Part shown: piece after piece, positions 36,901-51,400 of the stretch
How positions within the stretch are numbered: the first letter of the stretch is position 1
Layout of the letters: every line of letters starts with the position of its first letter
NCBI GenBank assembly: GCA_964007475.1
Contig: OZ023274.1
Span: 7,502,001-7,566,000, forward strand
DNA from: Hybos culiciformis
Taxonomy: Eukaryota; Arthropoda; Insecta; Diptera; Hybotidae
Direction of reading: 5' to 3'
DNA: 64,000 bases
Notes under the pieces: model-generated
What the model saw: only the letters and a program-made list of their open reading frames with translations
Told to the model about the DNA's origin: nothing
The model's database searches: none
Translations under genes and position numbers: made by a program

Positions 36901-39469
36901 TCGTATTATTATTAAAATTCTAACAAAATAGAAATTTAATTTAATGTGGCTATAAATGTTCTAAAAAATAAAGAAATCTTCTTCAATATTTTATTTGAAA
37001 AAAAAAAAATAAAAAAAAACCAAAAAGGTCAAGTTTTTAAAGATTATTACAGGATCTATCTTTTCCCTTTTTTCTTTTTTTTTCTTATTTCTTTTTGTAA
37101 GACTTTAAAAATGAATGATCTTACTTTTTGGTTAAATTTTGATTTTCTAAGAAAAATTAATTTATTTTATTTTTGTTAATAAAGGATATGAGAATTTTTG
37201 TTTAAGCTTTATGGGAAGCGAAATTTAAACGAGTTCTTAAGATAAAATGTATTTCGTGCATAATGCATTTTAAACACTGCCCAACAATAATATAGTATTT
37301 GATTTCGGTTCCTTGAGAATCATTGGAAGATATTTGAAAAATTCAGGTTTCATATTACTAGCAGATCAGTTCGAAACTGATAATTCATTTTTATAAAATA
37401 TTTTCTCATTAAAACTCATTTCAAATTAGAACAAAAGCTAAAAACTCGGACTATTGAACTTTAGAATTACATTTATATGAAAAGTGCCATTCTGTTTCGT
37501 AGCTTTGATTAGATTCGTCGTTTTTGAATAAGAGGAATAAGATTTTTGAAACAAATGTTTGCTAAAGTGATATTTTAAGTTTTATCTATGTAAATGAATG
37601 AAAATAATCAACACAATTAAAACCTTCAAGAAAACTATTGTACACACATAAGTTTTGGACTAATGAGTGCAATTTTTTATTTTTTTTCTATGATCTACGC
37701 CAAATAATAATTAAGCAAAAAATTAAAATTGATTAATTAAGTGAAACAAATTAATTGGGTTGAAATTAAGAAGAAAAAAACAAAAAAATTATATTATATT
37801 ATTTTAATAAATTAATTCGTCTGATAAATTCTAATTTTGATTATAATATTAAATAAACAATAATATAAGTAGAGAAACTTTAATAAATCTTGTTTTTTTT
37901 TAATGTAAAATCTTGTCTCATATTAATTTATTTTATTTAAAAATTTAAATTCTTGTTGACATTGAAGGTTTATTTAAAGATTCAGAAGTTCTTCTGAGAT
38001 TGTTCATGAAATTTTTTTTTTTTATTTTTTTATTATTATTATTTTTTGATAATTTAATTTAAATCAATTTTATTACGATTATAATTTGATCAAAAAATTA
38101 ATTAACTAAATTTATATTAAATAAATTTTAGATAAATAAATTAAAAGTAGTTTCTATATATAAATTCATTAATATATATATGTATTAAAATGATCAATCA
38201 TTCAATATGGTTTCGCTTACTTGAAATTGTTTTTGTTTTTTTTTGGCATCATATACAAAGTGGCGCCCGACAAAATTTAACAAAAAAAAAATTTTCTTTT
38301 CTATTTTGTCTAATTATAAAAACTTATAATTAGAACGCAATTGACTAATTTTTTATTTAATTTATTGTATTTAAGTATAAAATGTTAATTTAAAAAATCT
38401 AAAAAAAGTTCGGGAAATTTCAAAAATATTATTTCTATAATTCTGATGAATTATGTAGACGGAAGACTTACTTGAAGTAATGCTTATTATTTTTTAATTT
38501 AAGAAATAACCGTTATTTTAGTGGTTAAAATCAAATCAGACATTGATTAACTATGGTGGTGGTAGGTGATTGTTTCTTTTTTGATTTATGAATTAAACTA
38601 AACTAAAACGTTCTAGTGGAAGTATTGAATTAAAATCCTTATGACTAGAAGCTTTGTGTGAAGTTTTTGTTGAAGCTGACCTAAACGATAAGAAGTGTGA
38701 TAAGAGTGGAAGAGAAAATGTATATCGGTTTTACTTTTTATATTAGAGCTGCGATAAAAGCTGTGAAAAACGATTTTTATTTTCTCTTTTAGAAGTAACC
38801 TTGTTATTGAACTCTTTTATCTATGCTTTTATCACAGTTTTTATAGTTTATCGCATTTCCGACATAACACACCTTTAAACTAAATCTTAAAAAAAAAATA
38901 AATAAATTTTGACTTTAATAAAATTGATTTGTATATGCTGAAACTTTAAGATTTTAGAAAAGTTTGCAAAAATTTATATGGAAAGGAAAAAGAAAATTCT
39001 ATACCACAGGCAATTTTTTTTAGGTTAGTGAAAATATTTTATTTGAGTTTTTGAAAAAGGAAAAAAAAAAAAAACTTTTTCTCTTCAAAAGATAAATAAA
39101 ATAAAGCAAACATAATGAAAATGAGAAAAGATATTTTTTTTTTGTTATAATGAATTTGCCTCATTATTCTGAAAAGTAAATAAAGTAATTGAAGCAAAAA
39201 AATTTTTTGACTGTTGATTTTCTAACTAAGTAACAAAATAAATCTATAATTTATTTTCATTTTATTTTAATTTATTGCAAAGACATATTTTGATTTTGAT
39301 GAATATTATATTATTAAAAAACCATCTATCTTTTATTATAATTGACCTTGAGAATCTTACAAGTAAACTGCAAGATTCGGCTTAAAAGTACAGACCTAAA
39401 ATTTGATATTTAGGGTTTATGTACTTAACACTTTACTAGCACAACATTACGTTTAATTTATGATATTCA

Positions 39470-39498
39470 ACATAATTAACATAATTAGCATAATTAAC
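39470..39498 (+). repeat. CATAATTA(A/G) short tandem repeat
   Basis: Three to four imperfect copies of a 9-10 bp unit, ACATAATTA, follow one another. This is an ordinary minisatellite with no evident function. Confidence 0.7.
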
Positions 39499-40204
39499 TT
39501 GATCATTTATTTTATCATTAAATTGTTGTTTCTTTAATAATATTCTTTATATACTTATAATTATGATTTGTAAAAGTATAATAAAAGTATTCAAAAAGTA
39601 GTTTATTATCTAATAAATAATTGATTTATTGACTCAATGAGCCCAATTCACATGCGTTAAATATATAAAATTAAGTAAAATTATTAGGTAACAAAACATA
39701 AATTAATAATATTTAAAATAGTTTAAGTATGTGTGTATATTAATTATGTCTATAACTTGGTCTATACATTTTATTATTATTTTTTTAATGAAATAAAATT
39801 AATTAAACTTTTTTATTTTACGCATTCAAAATATTTTGGAATTTAATAAACATAATTTTAACATATTTTAACCGGTTTTTCACCTAATTAAGATAATTTT
39901 TATGTTTATTTACCTATCTTTGTGGATATACATATAAAATGAAACAAGCCGTGAATAAAAAAAAAATTTTTTTTTTAAGGTATAGAATGATGTTAAATAC
40001 AAGTTTATAAAATATTTTAATTTAATGTTTTGTAAACAAATTATTGTCAGCTGTTTAAAGGAGAAACTAAAAAGATAAAAACATTTTAAATATAATAAGC
40101 CGAAGAAGATATTTCAACCAAAGATCTAGACTTTCATATCATAGACACTCAAAAATATTAATTTTAATTATATACTAAGAAAATTTTTAATTTTATTTTA
40201 TCAT

Positions 40205-40262
40205 TATTCTATGACTCAAATGTTCGGTCATGGGTTCGATTCCAAAATCAGGCTGATATTTG
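40205..40262 (+). pseudogene. tRNA-3'-half-like fragment
   Basis: ATGTTCGGTCATGGGTTCGATTCC resembles the variable loop and T-arm (box B, GGTTCGATTCC) of a tRNA. It stands out in A/T-rich surroundings. No D-arm/box A is visible at the expected distance upstream and no acceptor stem closes. It is at most a fragment of a tRNA-derived SINE or pseudogene. Confidence 0.25.
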
Positions 40263-43200
40263 ATCCAAAACAAGTTAAGAACTTTCAAAATCACTTAAAA
40301 AACGAAAATGTTGAATACAAATAAATATGGGTTATGTAAGCGCTGACGAACTGACTATAAGTATGTACCTTAAGACATACGATATGTTTGTAATTTTGAG
40401 TTGATTAAATCTTTTATTGAATTTTATTGAAATTTTCAAACAAAAAAAAAACATATGAATAAAAATTTACTGAACACATTAAATTTTAGTCCTTAATTTA
40501 GAACATGTATTATACAAAATAAAATACCCAATATTATATGAAAATATATTCATAAATTGTTGACTTTATAGAATACATAATTGGTTTTTTTGAATAAAGA
40601 CGTGATTAAGAACATGATAACCTAATTATGGGTTTGTCATTTAGTTTAAGCGTAAGTATATAAACGATATTTTAATATTATTTAAATTACTTAACCGGGT
40701 TTGATATTTATTTAAGATTGATGGTATTCGTGATGGTATTATAAAACTTTCAGAACTCTTATTGTTTGTTTTATAAATTAATTTAAAAGTATATTGTGTA
40801 CGGAAGTAGTATACGGTGCTAATGAAAATATATGATTTGTTTAAGACTTATTTAGTTTAAGCAAAATATAAAAGACAAAATTTATCAGTTTTATTAAGAA
40901 ATCGATATGTCTAAAGTTTGATATATCGTCAAAGATTGTCGTACACTTAAGTATGTTCTTTGCTAGAACGAAGGTCAATATAGTACATTTGTATATTAAT
41001 ATAACATTCAAAGCCTGCTGGTGTGCACTTTACAATGTTATGTAATATGTATTTTGTAGACGTCAGAATTATGTGTGTTAAAGCAAATATACCAACTTTG
41101 TACACAATTTAAAAAAAATACGTGATGTGGAAAAGGGAATATCTTCCTGTAGTACTAAATTATAACTACATATTTAAAACATCTTAAGTTTATTTAAAAA
41201 TTCTTTAAACATATAATTAAATTAAATACTATATTTTTATTAATGCTAAATACAGCTACTGAACTATCTTGTTGAAATGTTTTTAATATTTATTATAAAA
41301 TATTGATTATTGAATATTAACTGCAAATATGTATAACGTAAACTAAAACATTTTTAAAGTTAAAGGTAGATAAAATTAATTAATTATATTTAATAAGTAT
41401 ATGTTAAAAAAAAAAAGAAGAAGTCTACATTTTTTTAAAATATTGAACAAGGGAACAAAAATATATAGTAAAGTGGTAATAAAAATGGTGATGTTCGCAG
41501 TGATTTCATTAGAATATATAAGTGGTCGTTAAATTTTATTTTTATTTATTTAATTTTCAGACATTTTTAATGATTGTAATAATTGTTTTCTTGAATTTTT
41601 TTTTTAATATAAACCAACTAAAAAGTTCAGTAAGAATTTTTTCTTCCGGTATCACTGCTTCTGATTTATACTTGTTGACATGTTATTGCCGACCGTGATA
41701 ATTTTATGAAGTGGTAATTTTAGATTTATCATCGCTATTATAAAGAACTATTTTTCAATTTGAAATCTTGATACTATAACTTTATTTATTACCGATTATA
41801 TTATTATGTTATTATAACGAGAAATATGTAGTACGTTAATTCATAACTAAAGCACACATTTGTCACCAAATTTTCCATTATTGCCATCATCCCATTATTT
41901 CGAAATCAATTAAAGATTATTATTAAATTTTAAAAATTTTTTCCAAAAATAAACTTTTCGCATTGCTTCTTTAAATTTAAAGTTTACAAAAAACATAAGA
42001 ATTTTTCTTTTCTGCGCCAACCTAAAAGTCAAAAATAAAATCTTTTCATCTGAAAATGCTAGTCCACTGAAATTAATATATTATGTATATAATGTAAATT
42101 ATGTAAAATCTTTTCTTTTTTTTTTGATAAATCAAAATGTAAACAACTAAACAGAGTTGAGAAAAAATTAAAAAGAAAAAAAAAATAAATTTTGATGTGA
42201 AATTTATAGCAGCTGTGAAAATTTGATAATTCAATGAACTTGAATTTTCCTTTTTTTTTCTTTTTTATTCGTAGAAAAATGAAATACAATGCGAATAAAC
42301 ACAATCGCAGATTATTTTCATTGATATAATATACTTTAGAAAAATTAAGGAAAATTTTTAAACTTTGCTTATGAAGGACATATTAATTAGACAGGATAGA
42401 TAATGTCGATAAAGTGGTCGAGAAATTTTAAGTAAAATATTGTGTAGGGGTTTTATTTTTATCACAAACAAAGTCGTTCGAAGTTCCTTGTGTGCATCTG
42501 TTCTCAGCAAATATCGAATACATCCAAGTTGGTTCAATTATTTTTTTTCCCTAACTTAACCCTCTTTTAATCAACATTAATTTGGCTTTTGTAAAGTCTT
42601 TAAAATATTGATTAGAAACAAAGTAGAAAAACCAATCAAGAAAAAAAAAAAGAAAGAAAATGAAAACCAAATCTTTGAAATTCATGATTTTAATCGAAAT
42701 ATGAAATCATTTGTTTTTTTTTCAATTTTTTTCTACAATTTTCTTCATAAAAATTTTCTAACACAAAAATTTTCATTTCATATTAAGTTTAAATAAAAAA
42801 ATAAAAATTTTTTTTTTACTTCAAGGCAAATTGGTTTTATAAATTTCACTGGTACTGAAATGTACTTCTTTTTCTGTTTTTTCATGGAAAAAAAAATTAG
42901 TTCCTTGAACAAAACGTATTGTGTGGCCATAAATTTTTCATGGGGGAACTGAGAATTGGATTATTTGATAAAGTAAAAAAAAAATAAAATAAAAAATCTC
43001 TTGTAGGTTAACAAAACAATGTTTTTCTGTTTTCTTCTCAATTTAATAATTCCGCGTTTTTCCTTTTTTTTTTTGGTAGGTGTCTTATGTACACATTTTG
43101 AATGCTTCCACCAAAGTGTCGTACAGAAAAAAAAAAAATGTCAAATTATCATTTTCGGGAAAATTTGTATACAAATGAAAATGGAAAAAAAGAAAAAAAA

Positions 43201-46200
43201 AATTTTTTTTTTTCATTCAATTTGTATTTAATGAAATGAATTTTTTTTTTCTTTTAAATGGGTTCTTTACAGAAAATTATCTTAAAGTGATTCAAATTTA
43301 TTTTATATTAATTTTCTTTTTATTTATTCATCATCCTGTTGCTTCTTAATTTTCTTTAAGATATATTGTGTTCTTCATTTTCAATAAAAATTTATTAATT
43401 GATAAAAACATAAAAAGTTTCAATATCTTTATAAGTTTTCATAGAAACATTAACGTTAATACTTTGCATACAGTGCAGAGGAAAATTTCTGTAAAGAAGA
43501 TTGATTCTCAATATTTATTCTGTTGGCTCTATGTTCCGTAATTATATATTTTCCATTGAATCTAAAAAATCACCTGAAAGTTCTTGAGAGTTTGGTGGGC
43601 CATAGTAGGTTGAGCTTTCAGTGGTAGATTTAAAGAAGTTTTAGCCAGCTTATTATGTTTATATAACTATATTGTTAATTTTTGCAGAACCATTCCCGTG
43701 GGAGATTGGACCGCTAAAAAAAATTTTTTAAGCAGATTTAATCAGTTTATTATATTCTGATCATAGAAACTATGCTGTTAAGTTACATAATGTTAATAGA
43801 ACAGAACACCTATGTTAAAGAAATTCAAAATAGTATCATTCAATCGATCTCTATATAACATTATATCTTGTTGTTAAAAAATAAAGATAGTAAGAACATT
43901 ATGAGAATTTAATATAATTTTAATAATATTTAAAAATGTTAATCTTATTTTGCCGTTTTATTTCTTCGTACCAATTTTTTTTTTTTTTTATTATTTTATT
44001 ATAAAAAAAATATATATAGATATAAAAGTCATATCCATAAATTGTATCGCTTTGGAATTCGCGCTTCTGGGCTTCTTAATTTTTTTTTTTCTTACATAAT
44101 ATTTTTTTTTTTTAAATTATCTACAAAACAAAATCTCTTATATAGTCTGAAGAAGAAATTATGATCAAAAAGAAATTATTCTCAATGGTCTTTTATCTTA
44201 TATTTCATTGAATTTGCAAAGAAAATTAATGTATACAATTTTTTTTTTTTTATAATAAATTTAAATTTAAATTTTGAGTTGTGTCTAACAAAAAAAATTC
44301 CCACAATTCTAATGCAAACGAAGGGTGTCCAGTAACAGTTATAGGGCTTATTTGTTTCACTAGATTAATAATTTGTTACATCTTGGATTTAGATGTAGAA
44401 TTAATATACAATAATATCCTCCTGAAATATTCTCTTTAAATAATGACCAAATAATTGGGGACGGGTCCATATTTTTGAGAGTTCAAAAATAATAAATCTA
44501 TCTACTTAATATTATAGTTAAAAAAGTATGGATTTGTGTAAAGAAGGTTCAATTGAAGTCTTTTTAAATAAAGCTAGTTTTTTAATTGTTCAGTGTTCCA
44601 TCTGAGAGAGCATTTCTAAATTTACGGATTGAAAAGAAATCTCGAATAGTCCAATTTTAGACATAATTACTTGGCAAGGGTTGGAACTTGTGATGGCAGT
44701 TGAAGGAGTACGTGCATTTCAAGAAAATACATCAATATAAGAAGACTAAGGCCTCTAAGAACACGTATTTCTTCTAACAAGGTGTTTATAGAAAAAAAGG
44801 GGGTGATCCAACATAAACATAACGATGGGTTAGTAATATAATAGAGATGGTGACTTTGGGATCACTGATCAATCGGGATAGGTTTTAGATGCATATCGTC
44901 AAAAATGAACAAATTGAACTTGTAACAAAAATTTATCAGTTTGAACAAAAAAATTTTAAATTTTCTTTTTTAATATACTTATTTTCAAAAAAAAAAAAAA
45001 AGGAAAAAAATCATAAAAATAAATAAATTTAAATTTTCCAATTGATGGCACAAGCACAATAAATATTATGAAAAAATGTTTTCTTTGATTTACAAAAAAA
45101 AAAAAATATACATAAAATATGGATGTATACAATATATATAAAAAAAACATATTTTATGTTATTGTAATACATAAAAATTTATATAAATTAAAATGAAAAT
45201 TGCGTTTACTGTTTTGTTTTTCTTTATTTTTCATTGAAAAATTTTCAGCCACTGCATAAAAAATATTGGAAATAATTTTTTTTTTCATACTACACTATCT
45301 ACTATCTGCAAGACAACATCATATATATAATATAGTATTTCGATATATTAGAATAAAAAATATAAAAGTGCTAAAAATTTATTAACCGAAACACAATCAA
45401 GATTAGATCTTTTTACAAGAAAAAATATTATAAAAAAAAAAAATCATTTAAAAAAGGCAATATTTCTAATAAAAAAGTAATATATTTTATTTATTGTGAA
45501 AATCAATAGTATCAGATTTCGTTAACCTTTCTGAAATTGATAAAAAAAAAGAAGAAAACAATAAAACGATGAAAAATAACCTAATATTAAATCTTATTCT
45601 TGTCAGCTAGAAAATCGATCTATGAGAAATTAAAAAAAAAAACACAATATATATTTCTGTACCTAGAAGAAAAATTGTTCGTTTCGCAAAATGATATTAA
45701 ATAGAATTTATTCCTTTATCTCTTCTTAAAGTTCAAACAATGAAATACCGAAATTAGGATCATAATATTTTTAATATGCAGCTACTCGTTTATTAAAGCC
45801 TTCATATTAGTTTATTTAAATATATTTTTTTTGTTTTAGTTCCTTGAAAGTTGCAAAATTTTAAATTTTTTGGCCTTAGAGCTATCAATTCTTCAAAAAC
45901 TAAAATTCATACATTGCCAACCTTATCAAAAAATTTATTCTATTATGTATATTAAGAATTTTATCCTGGTCATACTTATACATTTAGAATTTTGTAAATT
46001 GAAATTTTATACAAATTATTGCACAGGTGTTACTTAAAAACTTTCATATTTCTGTTCAATAAAATATATTATGTTTTAATATTAAATTAAAACATTTTTA
46101 AATGACAAAATTTATAATGTCCTCACCAAAAGCAAAAAAAAAATTAAAATAAAAGGAATACATAATTGAACCATTTTATTTTCTTCGAAAATATTTAAAT

Positions 46201-47237
46201 GAGTTATATTTCATTTGATATTTTTTTTTTTGTACTTAATTTAATAAATTATTTCTATTTAACCTGTTTCAAATATGCTTAGACTACGAATGTCCTTGTA
46301 CAATAGATTTGTTTTCATTAATTTTTTAAGCAGGAATTTTGACAGAAGAAAATATATAATACATATTAATTAGACCGAGAGATTAAGTAGACGATGGACT
46401 TGTCTATAATATGTTTGAAACTAGGTATATTTTTCAGTTTAGGAAATGACTTGTATTCATCTGTTGCCCAAAAAACAAAAATTAAATTACCTTCTTATGT
46501 TAACAAATATATCAAAAACTTAGGTCAATCATACCTGAAAAAAAAAAGAGAAACAAAAATTATTTTTAATTTATTTTTCAAAATTTTCTGTTAAAAAAAA
46601 TATAGTAAACAACTGTATCACGCCTTACAAGTTACAAGCAATATATTTTACATAGTACAATCAATGTTATCCCAATATAAAATTATTCAATAGAAAATAT
46701 TTCAATAAGAGCATGATTTATAAAACTATGAAGCATTCTGTCGGTATTATTTTTCTGACATGAAAGGTTGACAAATATAATACACATTAGAATTTTGGGA
46801 TGAAATACGGTCAAACCTGATTGTTTAGATAACTAAATTTTTCCACATTAATTGATTTATATAAAAAGATAGGAAATTTACATAGGTTCCGGTTTTTTCT
46901 ATTATAAAAATTTTCCAAAAGGGAATTCCAAAGGGAAACTAAATTGTCACCAAACAAAACTAACTTTTTTTTTTGTTGTTAACAATTTAGTTACGTTCAA
47001 ATTTTTATATACGTTTGTTCCAGTCAGTTTTTTTTTTTTTTTTCATAATTTTATGTTCAAATATTCTACCACTCGTTTACGTGCATATTATTCAGAACCA
47101 ATATATATATGATCAAAAATAAAATATCAAAATAAAAAAAATAAAAATTTAGAAATGAAATAAACTTTCTGTCCCTCCTGAATTTCTGAGAATTTTTTTT
47201 ATAAATTAAGTCTGAAATTTTATTATAATACAGACCG

Positions 47238-47256
47238 ATATATATATATATATATT
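47238..47256. repeat. (TA)n microsatellite
   Basis: About nine uninterrupted TA units follow GACCGA. Similar short runs stand at about 51254-51271 and 56605-56624. Confidence 0.8.
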
Positions 47257-48065
47257 TACATTTTTTTTGCTGGAAGTAAATTTAATCTTTTATGCGAAAA
47301 ATTTTCAAATTGGGCTTCTCTGTGTTGTATATCTATATATAGAAGGATTTTGATAAATATGTAATATATAAAAAAAAAATTAAATGAACTGAGAAAATTT
47401 TATCAATTGAATTGATGATGTGAAAAAAGTTTTGTTATTGTAGGAAAGTTGGTTTTTTTTTTTATTATTTTTATTTTATTTTAAGAAAAAAAAAATGAAT
47501 ATAAATAAATTGAAATAAAAAACTGTCCACTCCTTAGGGTTTTATTAATAAAAAAAAAAAAAATCTAACAAAAGAGTTTCCTTTTTCTCTTTTTTTTTTG
47601 GTAATAAATAAAGTAATTCCATTTTCTTGAAATGACAGTCAGTTAAGGAATATATATAGTTTTTGTTGGGTTGAAAAAAAAATCAACAAAATATTGACCT
47701 TAACGTTTTTAAAAATAAAATCTTGGAATGTCGTCTATAAATAAGGAACTTTGTCCTTAATTAAGACATTTTACCAGAAGATATTTTTTGTTATGTACAT
47801 AGCATAGAGCTTTTGAGCACGTCTAGTAACAACATTTATTTTGTGTTTATATAGCATTCTATAAAATACATGATGAACTGAACATTTTATTCACATACAC
47901 AAGTATTGATTTAAAATTTTTTTTTAACAAAAAATCATTTTATTTTAGAATATTTTTAAACAAAGCTGGTCTCTGATAATAACATTTGCTTAACAATCTT
48001 TGTTGCAAAAAAAGACAATATTTTAGTTCAACATCTTAAAAATCTAAATTTGTATACCTATAAAC

Positions 48066-48431
48066 CAGGGTTGTGGAGTCGTCAAAAATAGTTCCAACTC
48101 CGACTCCGACTCCAACCGCTAAAATTTTTATTGTATGACTCCGACTCCGACTCCGACTCCAAAGCTAAACGTATGTGGAAATATATTTATAAATACTAGT
48201 GAAAACTATGCTGTGGGTAATTAATGGAAGTGAATGTGTATTATATTCTATCAGTAAAAACTCTCGGTATTGCACATGCATATACAAAATTTTTAAAATT
48301 CAATGAATTTTGAAACATTTGCTAAAAAAATTCTTGGAGTCGGAGAATTTTCGTAACGACTCCAACTCCGATACAAACAACTCCGACTCCACAACTGCGA
48401 CTCCGACTCCGACTCCAACTCCACAGCCATT
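48066..48431. mobile_element. 366-bp hAT-type element rich in GACTCC
   Basis: The left terminus CAGGGTTGTGGAGTCG pairs with the right terminus CCAACTCCACAGCCATT, allowing mismatches. A perfect 8-bp duplication, CTATAAAC, flanks the element (48058-48065 and 48432-48439), which identifies it as hAT-type. Subterminal regions on both sides consist of (GACTCC)n-like hexamer arrays. On the left these lie around 48093-48160. On the right they lie around 48358-48420, with inverted GGAGTCGGAG at about 48335. The 170-bp centre is ordinary A/T-rich DNA with no open frame. The right terminus is AATGG rather than CAGGG when reversed, so it is either mutated or naturally asymmetric. Confidence 0.9.
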
Positions 48432-48439
48432 CTATAAAC

Positions 48440-51400
48440 AGACAAAGATTTTAAGGAAACAAAACAAAATAGAAGTATATTGAATACACACTATCTAAAT
48501 ATAATGATTGTCAAAAAACAAAAACAACAATTATACTTAAATCTTTCACATTTGTTTTCAAAACAAGTCTTGGTTGCATATTCAGTTTTTTGACACAATA
48601 CACAAAACTATATTCTATCGTCTGATAATATTAAATCGTGTTGTTGTTAAAAAGATTAAATTATTATTAAATCCATAATTTACGATGATATTATAATAAT
48701 AATATCAATTTTCAACTTAAAATTTTTTAATTTTGATATGGTTTCAATTTTTTATTATTTTTTTTTTTTGTTAAATTTCATAAAAAAGTGAATTAATATT
48801 TTTCAGTGTCCTGGAAACATTAAACAAAAAAAAAAAAAAGTTGGTATGGTATTTTTTTTTTTAAATAATATTAAATCAAAAAAGGATAACTGGCAAACAA
48901 GTTGTAAAATGATCCTTGTTCATGAAATTTATTTTTTAATAAAATAAAATATGTGTAGTCTTTTTTTTTTTTGCCTTTTAAATTTCTCTTTTTTGTCATT
49001 TAATTTTAATTTTTTTTTTCGGTGTGGTATATAGAATTTTTACTTGTTTAGGAAAACAAAATAAAAACCCACCTATAATAAAATAAAATTCCCATTTCTC
49101 TGTTTTTTTTTGTATTATCGTGAAATAGGATATCCTTGTTAATTTAATTGGTATTTAATTCACATAAATGTCAAAGGATAACAACTCTAAATCGATAAAA
49201 GAATAATAATAAATAAAATATTTCAATAGATTTTTGGCTGGAAAAATGTTATCATCAATTTATTTTTATTTAATTTTTATTTTGTTTGTTTTAAATTTTA
49301 ATAAAAGAATAAAATTTTATATTATTTTGGTTTTAATTAAAAACATTTTGAGAAAAGTTGAACCTTGCTAACCATGTCAGTATTGGGGCGCAATTTTCAG
49401 CCCCCGCCACTGTCATCTTTATAATTTTTTTAATCTTTTTTCTTTTCTTTGGAAAGAATTGTGAAACTTATGTTTTATGCATAGAAAAAAACCATAATTT
49501 AATTAGTTATACATGAATGAAAAAATTTATTTAAAAGTTGAAAATAATTTCTATCGAAGTTATAACATAGTTTTCTTGTTTCTGCATGATAATATAAGAA
49601 ATTTAATTTCCGACTTTTTAAAAACATCTGCACATATTATATTTAAAAAAAAATTAATACAAAGTGTATGTACATAATTTTTAAAAGTGAAATGCAAAAT
49701 TTTATTCTTATCATGCTGTTAAGAGTACCAGCATAAAATATTAATAATTCTGTATGCAACAGAATTTTTTTTAGGTTTATTAGGGGATGAACTAATTATA
49801 TACCATACAATACATTAACCATTATTAACTAAATCAATGCAAATCACATAAATTACAGTTGAAATAAGAAATTCATAAATTAATCAAGAAAATCTAAATA
49901 AATTAAAAAAAAAAACAAAAAAAAAAAAACAATGATAAATAAAAATTAGTTAATTGATTTATGATTATTGGTTAAATTGAATTTTTTAATTTTTGTGGGA
50001 ATTTGAATTTTATTATTTTTAATATAATAGTAGGTATATGTGGTTTAAAGAATTTTGAACTCTTAAACAATTTGATTTTTTATTTATTATTTATGTAATT
50101 AGTAAAGTAAGTAATCGAGACTTGAAGCAGGACAATTTGCCTCAACAATTAGCAACAATAGGTTTTAGAGTTAATATTTATTTACTATATTTGAATTTGG
50201 ACCGAAGAATTTCACTGATTTCTCTTATATAACTTTAAAATTCAATTTAATTTTAATTTTCGAAATTTTGTTCAAAAAACTCTTGCAATACTAAATCTAT
50301 ATATAAAGTTTTCCACAACCGTACATTTTTTTTCTTATATATTATTAATATCAGTAAAATTTAACTAATATGACATACAATAAAAATAAATGAACGCGAT
50401 TTTATTTCCATATAATAAGTATAAAAAAGTATTATTTCTAACAAAAAAAAAAGGAAGAAAAAATCGATTATAAAATTATCTAGTTTAAATAATATTTGAT
50501 TTTATACTGCAATGGCATTTTGTATATATGAAAAAAAAAATTTACTCTATATTCAAATCTAAAATAATTGCTTAAATAATTTTAATTGACACAAATTATA
50601 AAATTTCTTGACTATAATAATAATAATCTTTTATTTCCTCTGCGATGTGCACACAAGTTTTTATTATTGAAGTTTCCGCAGTTAATAGTTTTCCATTAAT
50701 TATTAAATAAATCCTTTTAAAACTAACAGTTATTGGAAAATGACATTCTACTTAAATTATGATCAAGTTAGAACGAACAAAAAATATAAAAATCTTGCAT
50801 TCTGCTGAAGAAGTGTAAATCATACATGATTTAGCTCTGAACAGGAATTAGATACAAATTTTTTAGATACTTATAGTATAGATAGTCTATACAAGAATTG
50901 AATATAAAATGAAAATAAACAAAGTTTATAATTCTTTTTAATTTGATCAGCGACGACCACTGTAATTTTTAATTTTCAATAAACTTACTCTATTATAAAG
51001 CAAAAATAAATAGAGAAAAAAAAAATAAACAAGATAGTGGATTGAATAGCTTATTTCTTTGCAACAAGATAAATGACAAAAATAAAATAAGATGATCGAT
51101 AAAATAAAAATATAATAAATAATATTACATAGTATGTAAGTTTAATGGAAAAGTATTTTTTTTTTTTTTTTTTTACAGACATTATAGGTATTTTTATTAC
51201 ATTTATTTTAAATCAGCAGGGATTAAATCGATTTCAATGAACAAAAAAATACACATATATATATATATATGTATAATACTTATTATTTTTTCATTTTTCA
51301 AATTTTAATCTCAACTCTTGACTATTTTTTGTTATACTCATTTAAAGTAAAAAATATTATTAATAATATAAAATATATAAAATGTCCATAAATCCATAGG

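Larger units (their letters stand above)
33949..48057. other. Long A/T-rich stretch with no gene
   Basis: About 14 kb of A/T-rich sequence holds no supported gene. Minor features are an (AAAAGT)4 tract near 36480, a TAATTAACA-type tandem at 39470-39498, a primer-binding-site-like word at 38261 and a box-B-like word at about 40231. A somewhat more complex stretch at 44330-44900 has no open frame or match that I recognise. Confidence 0.6.

Noticed and set aside
38745..38860. Imperfect inverted repeat TGCGATAAA...CTGTGA and its reverse, as a possible miniature element
   Set aside because: The arms need gaps and several mismatches, and no target duplication or second copy is seen.
44330..44900. 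More complex sequence that might be a decayed retroelement or exon
   Set aside because: All frames are broken, and no reverse transcriptase, integrase or other motif can be read.
51150..51180. Long T-runs here and at many other places as pyrimidine tracts before splice sites
   Set aside because: Such runs occur throughout the window and are not followed by plausible exons.
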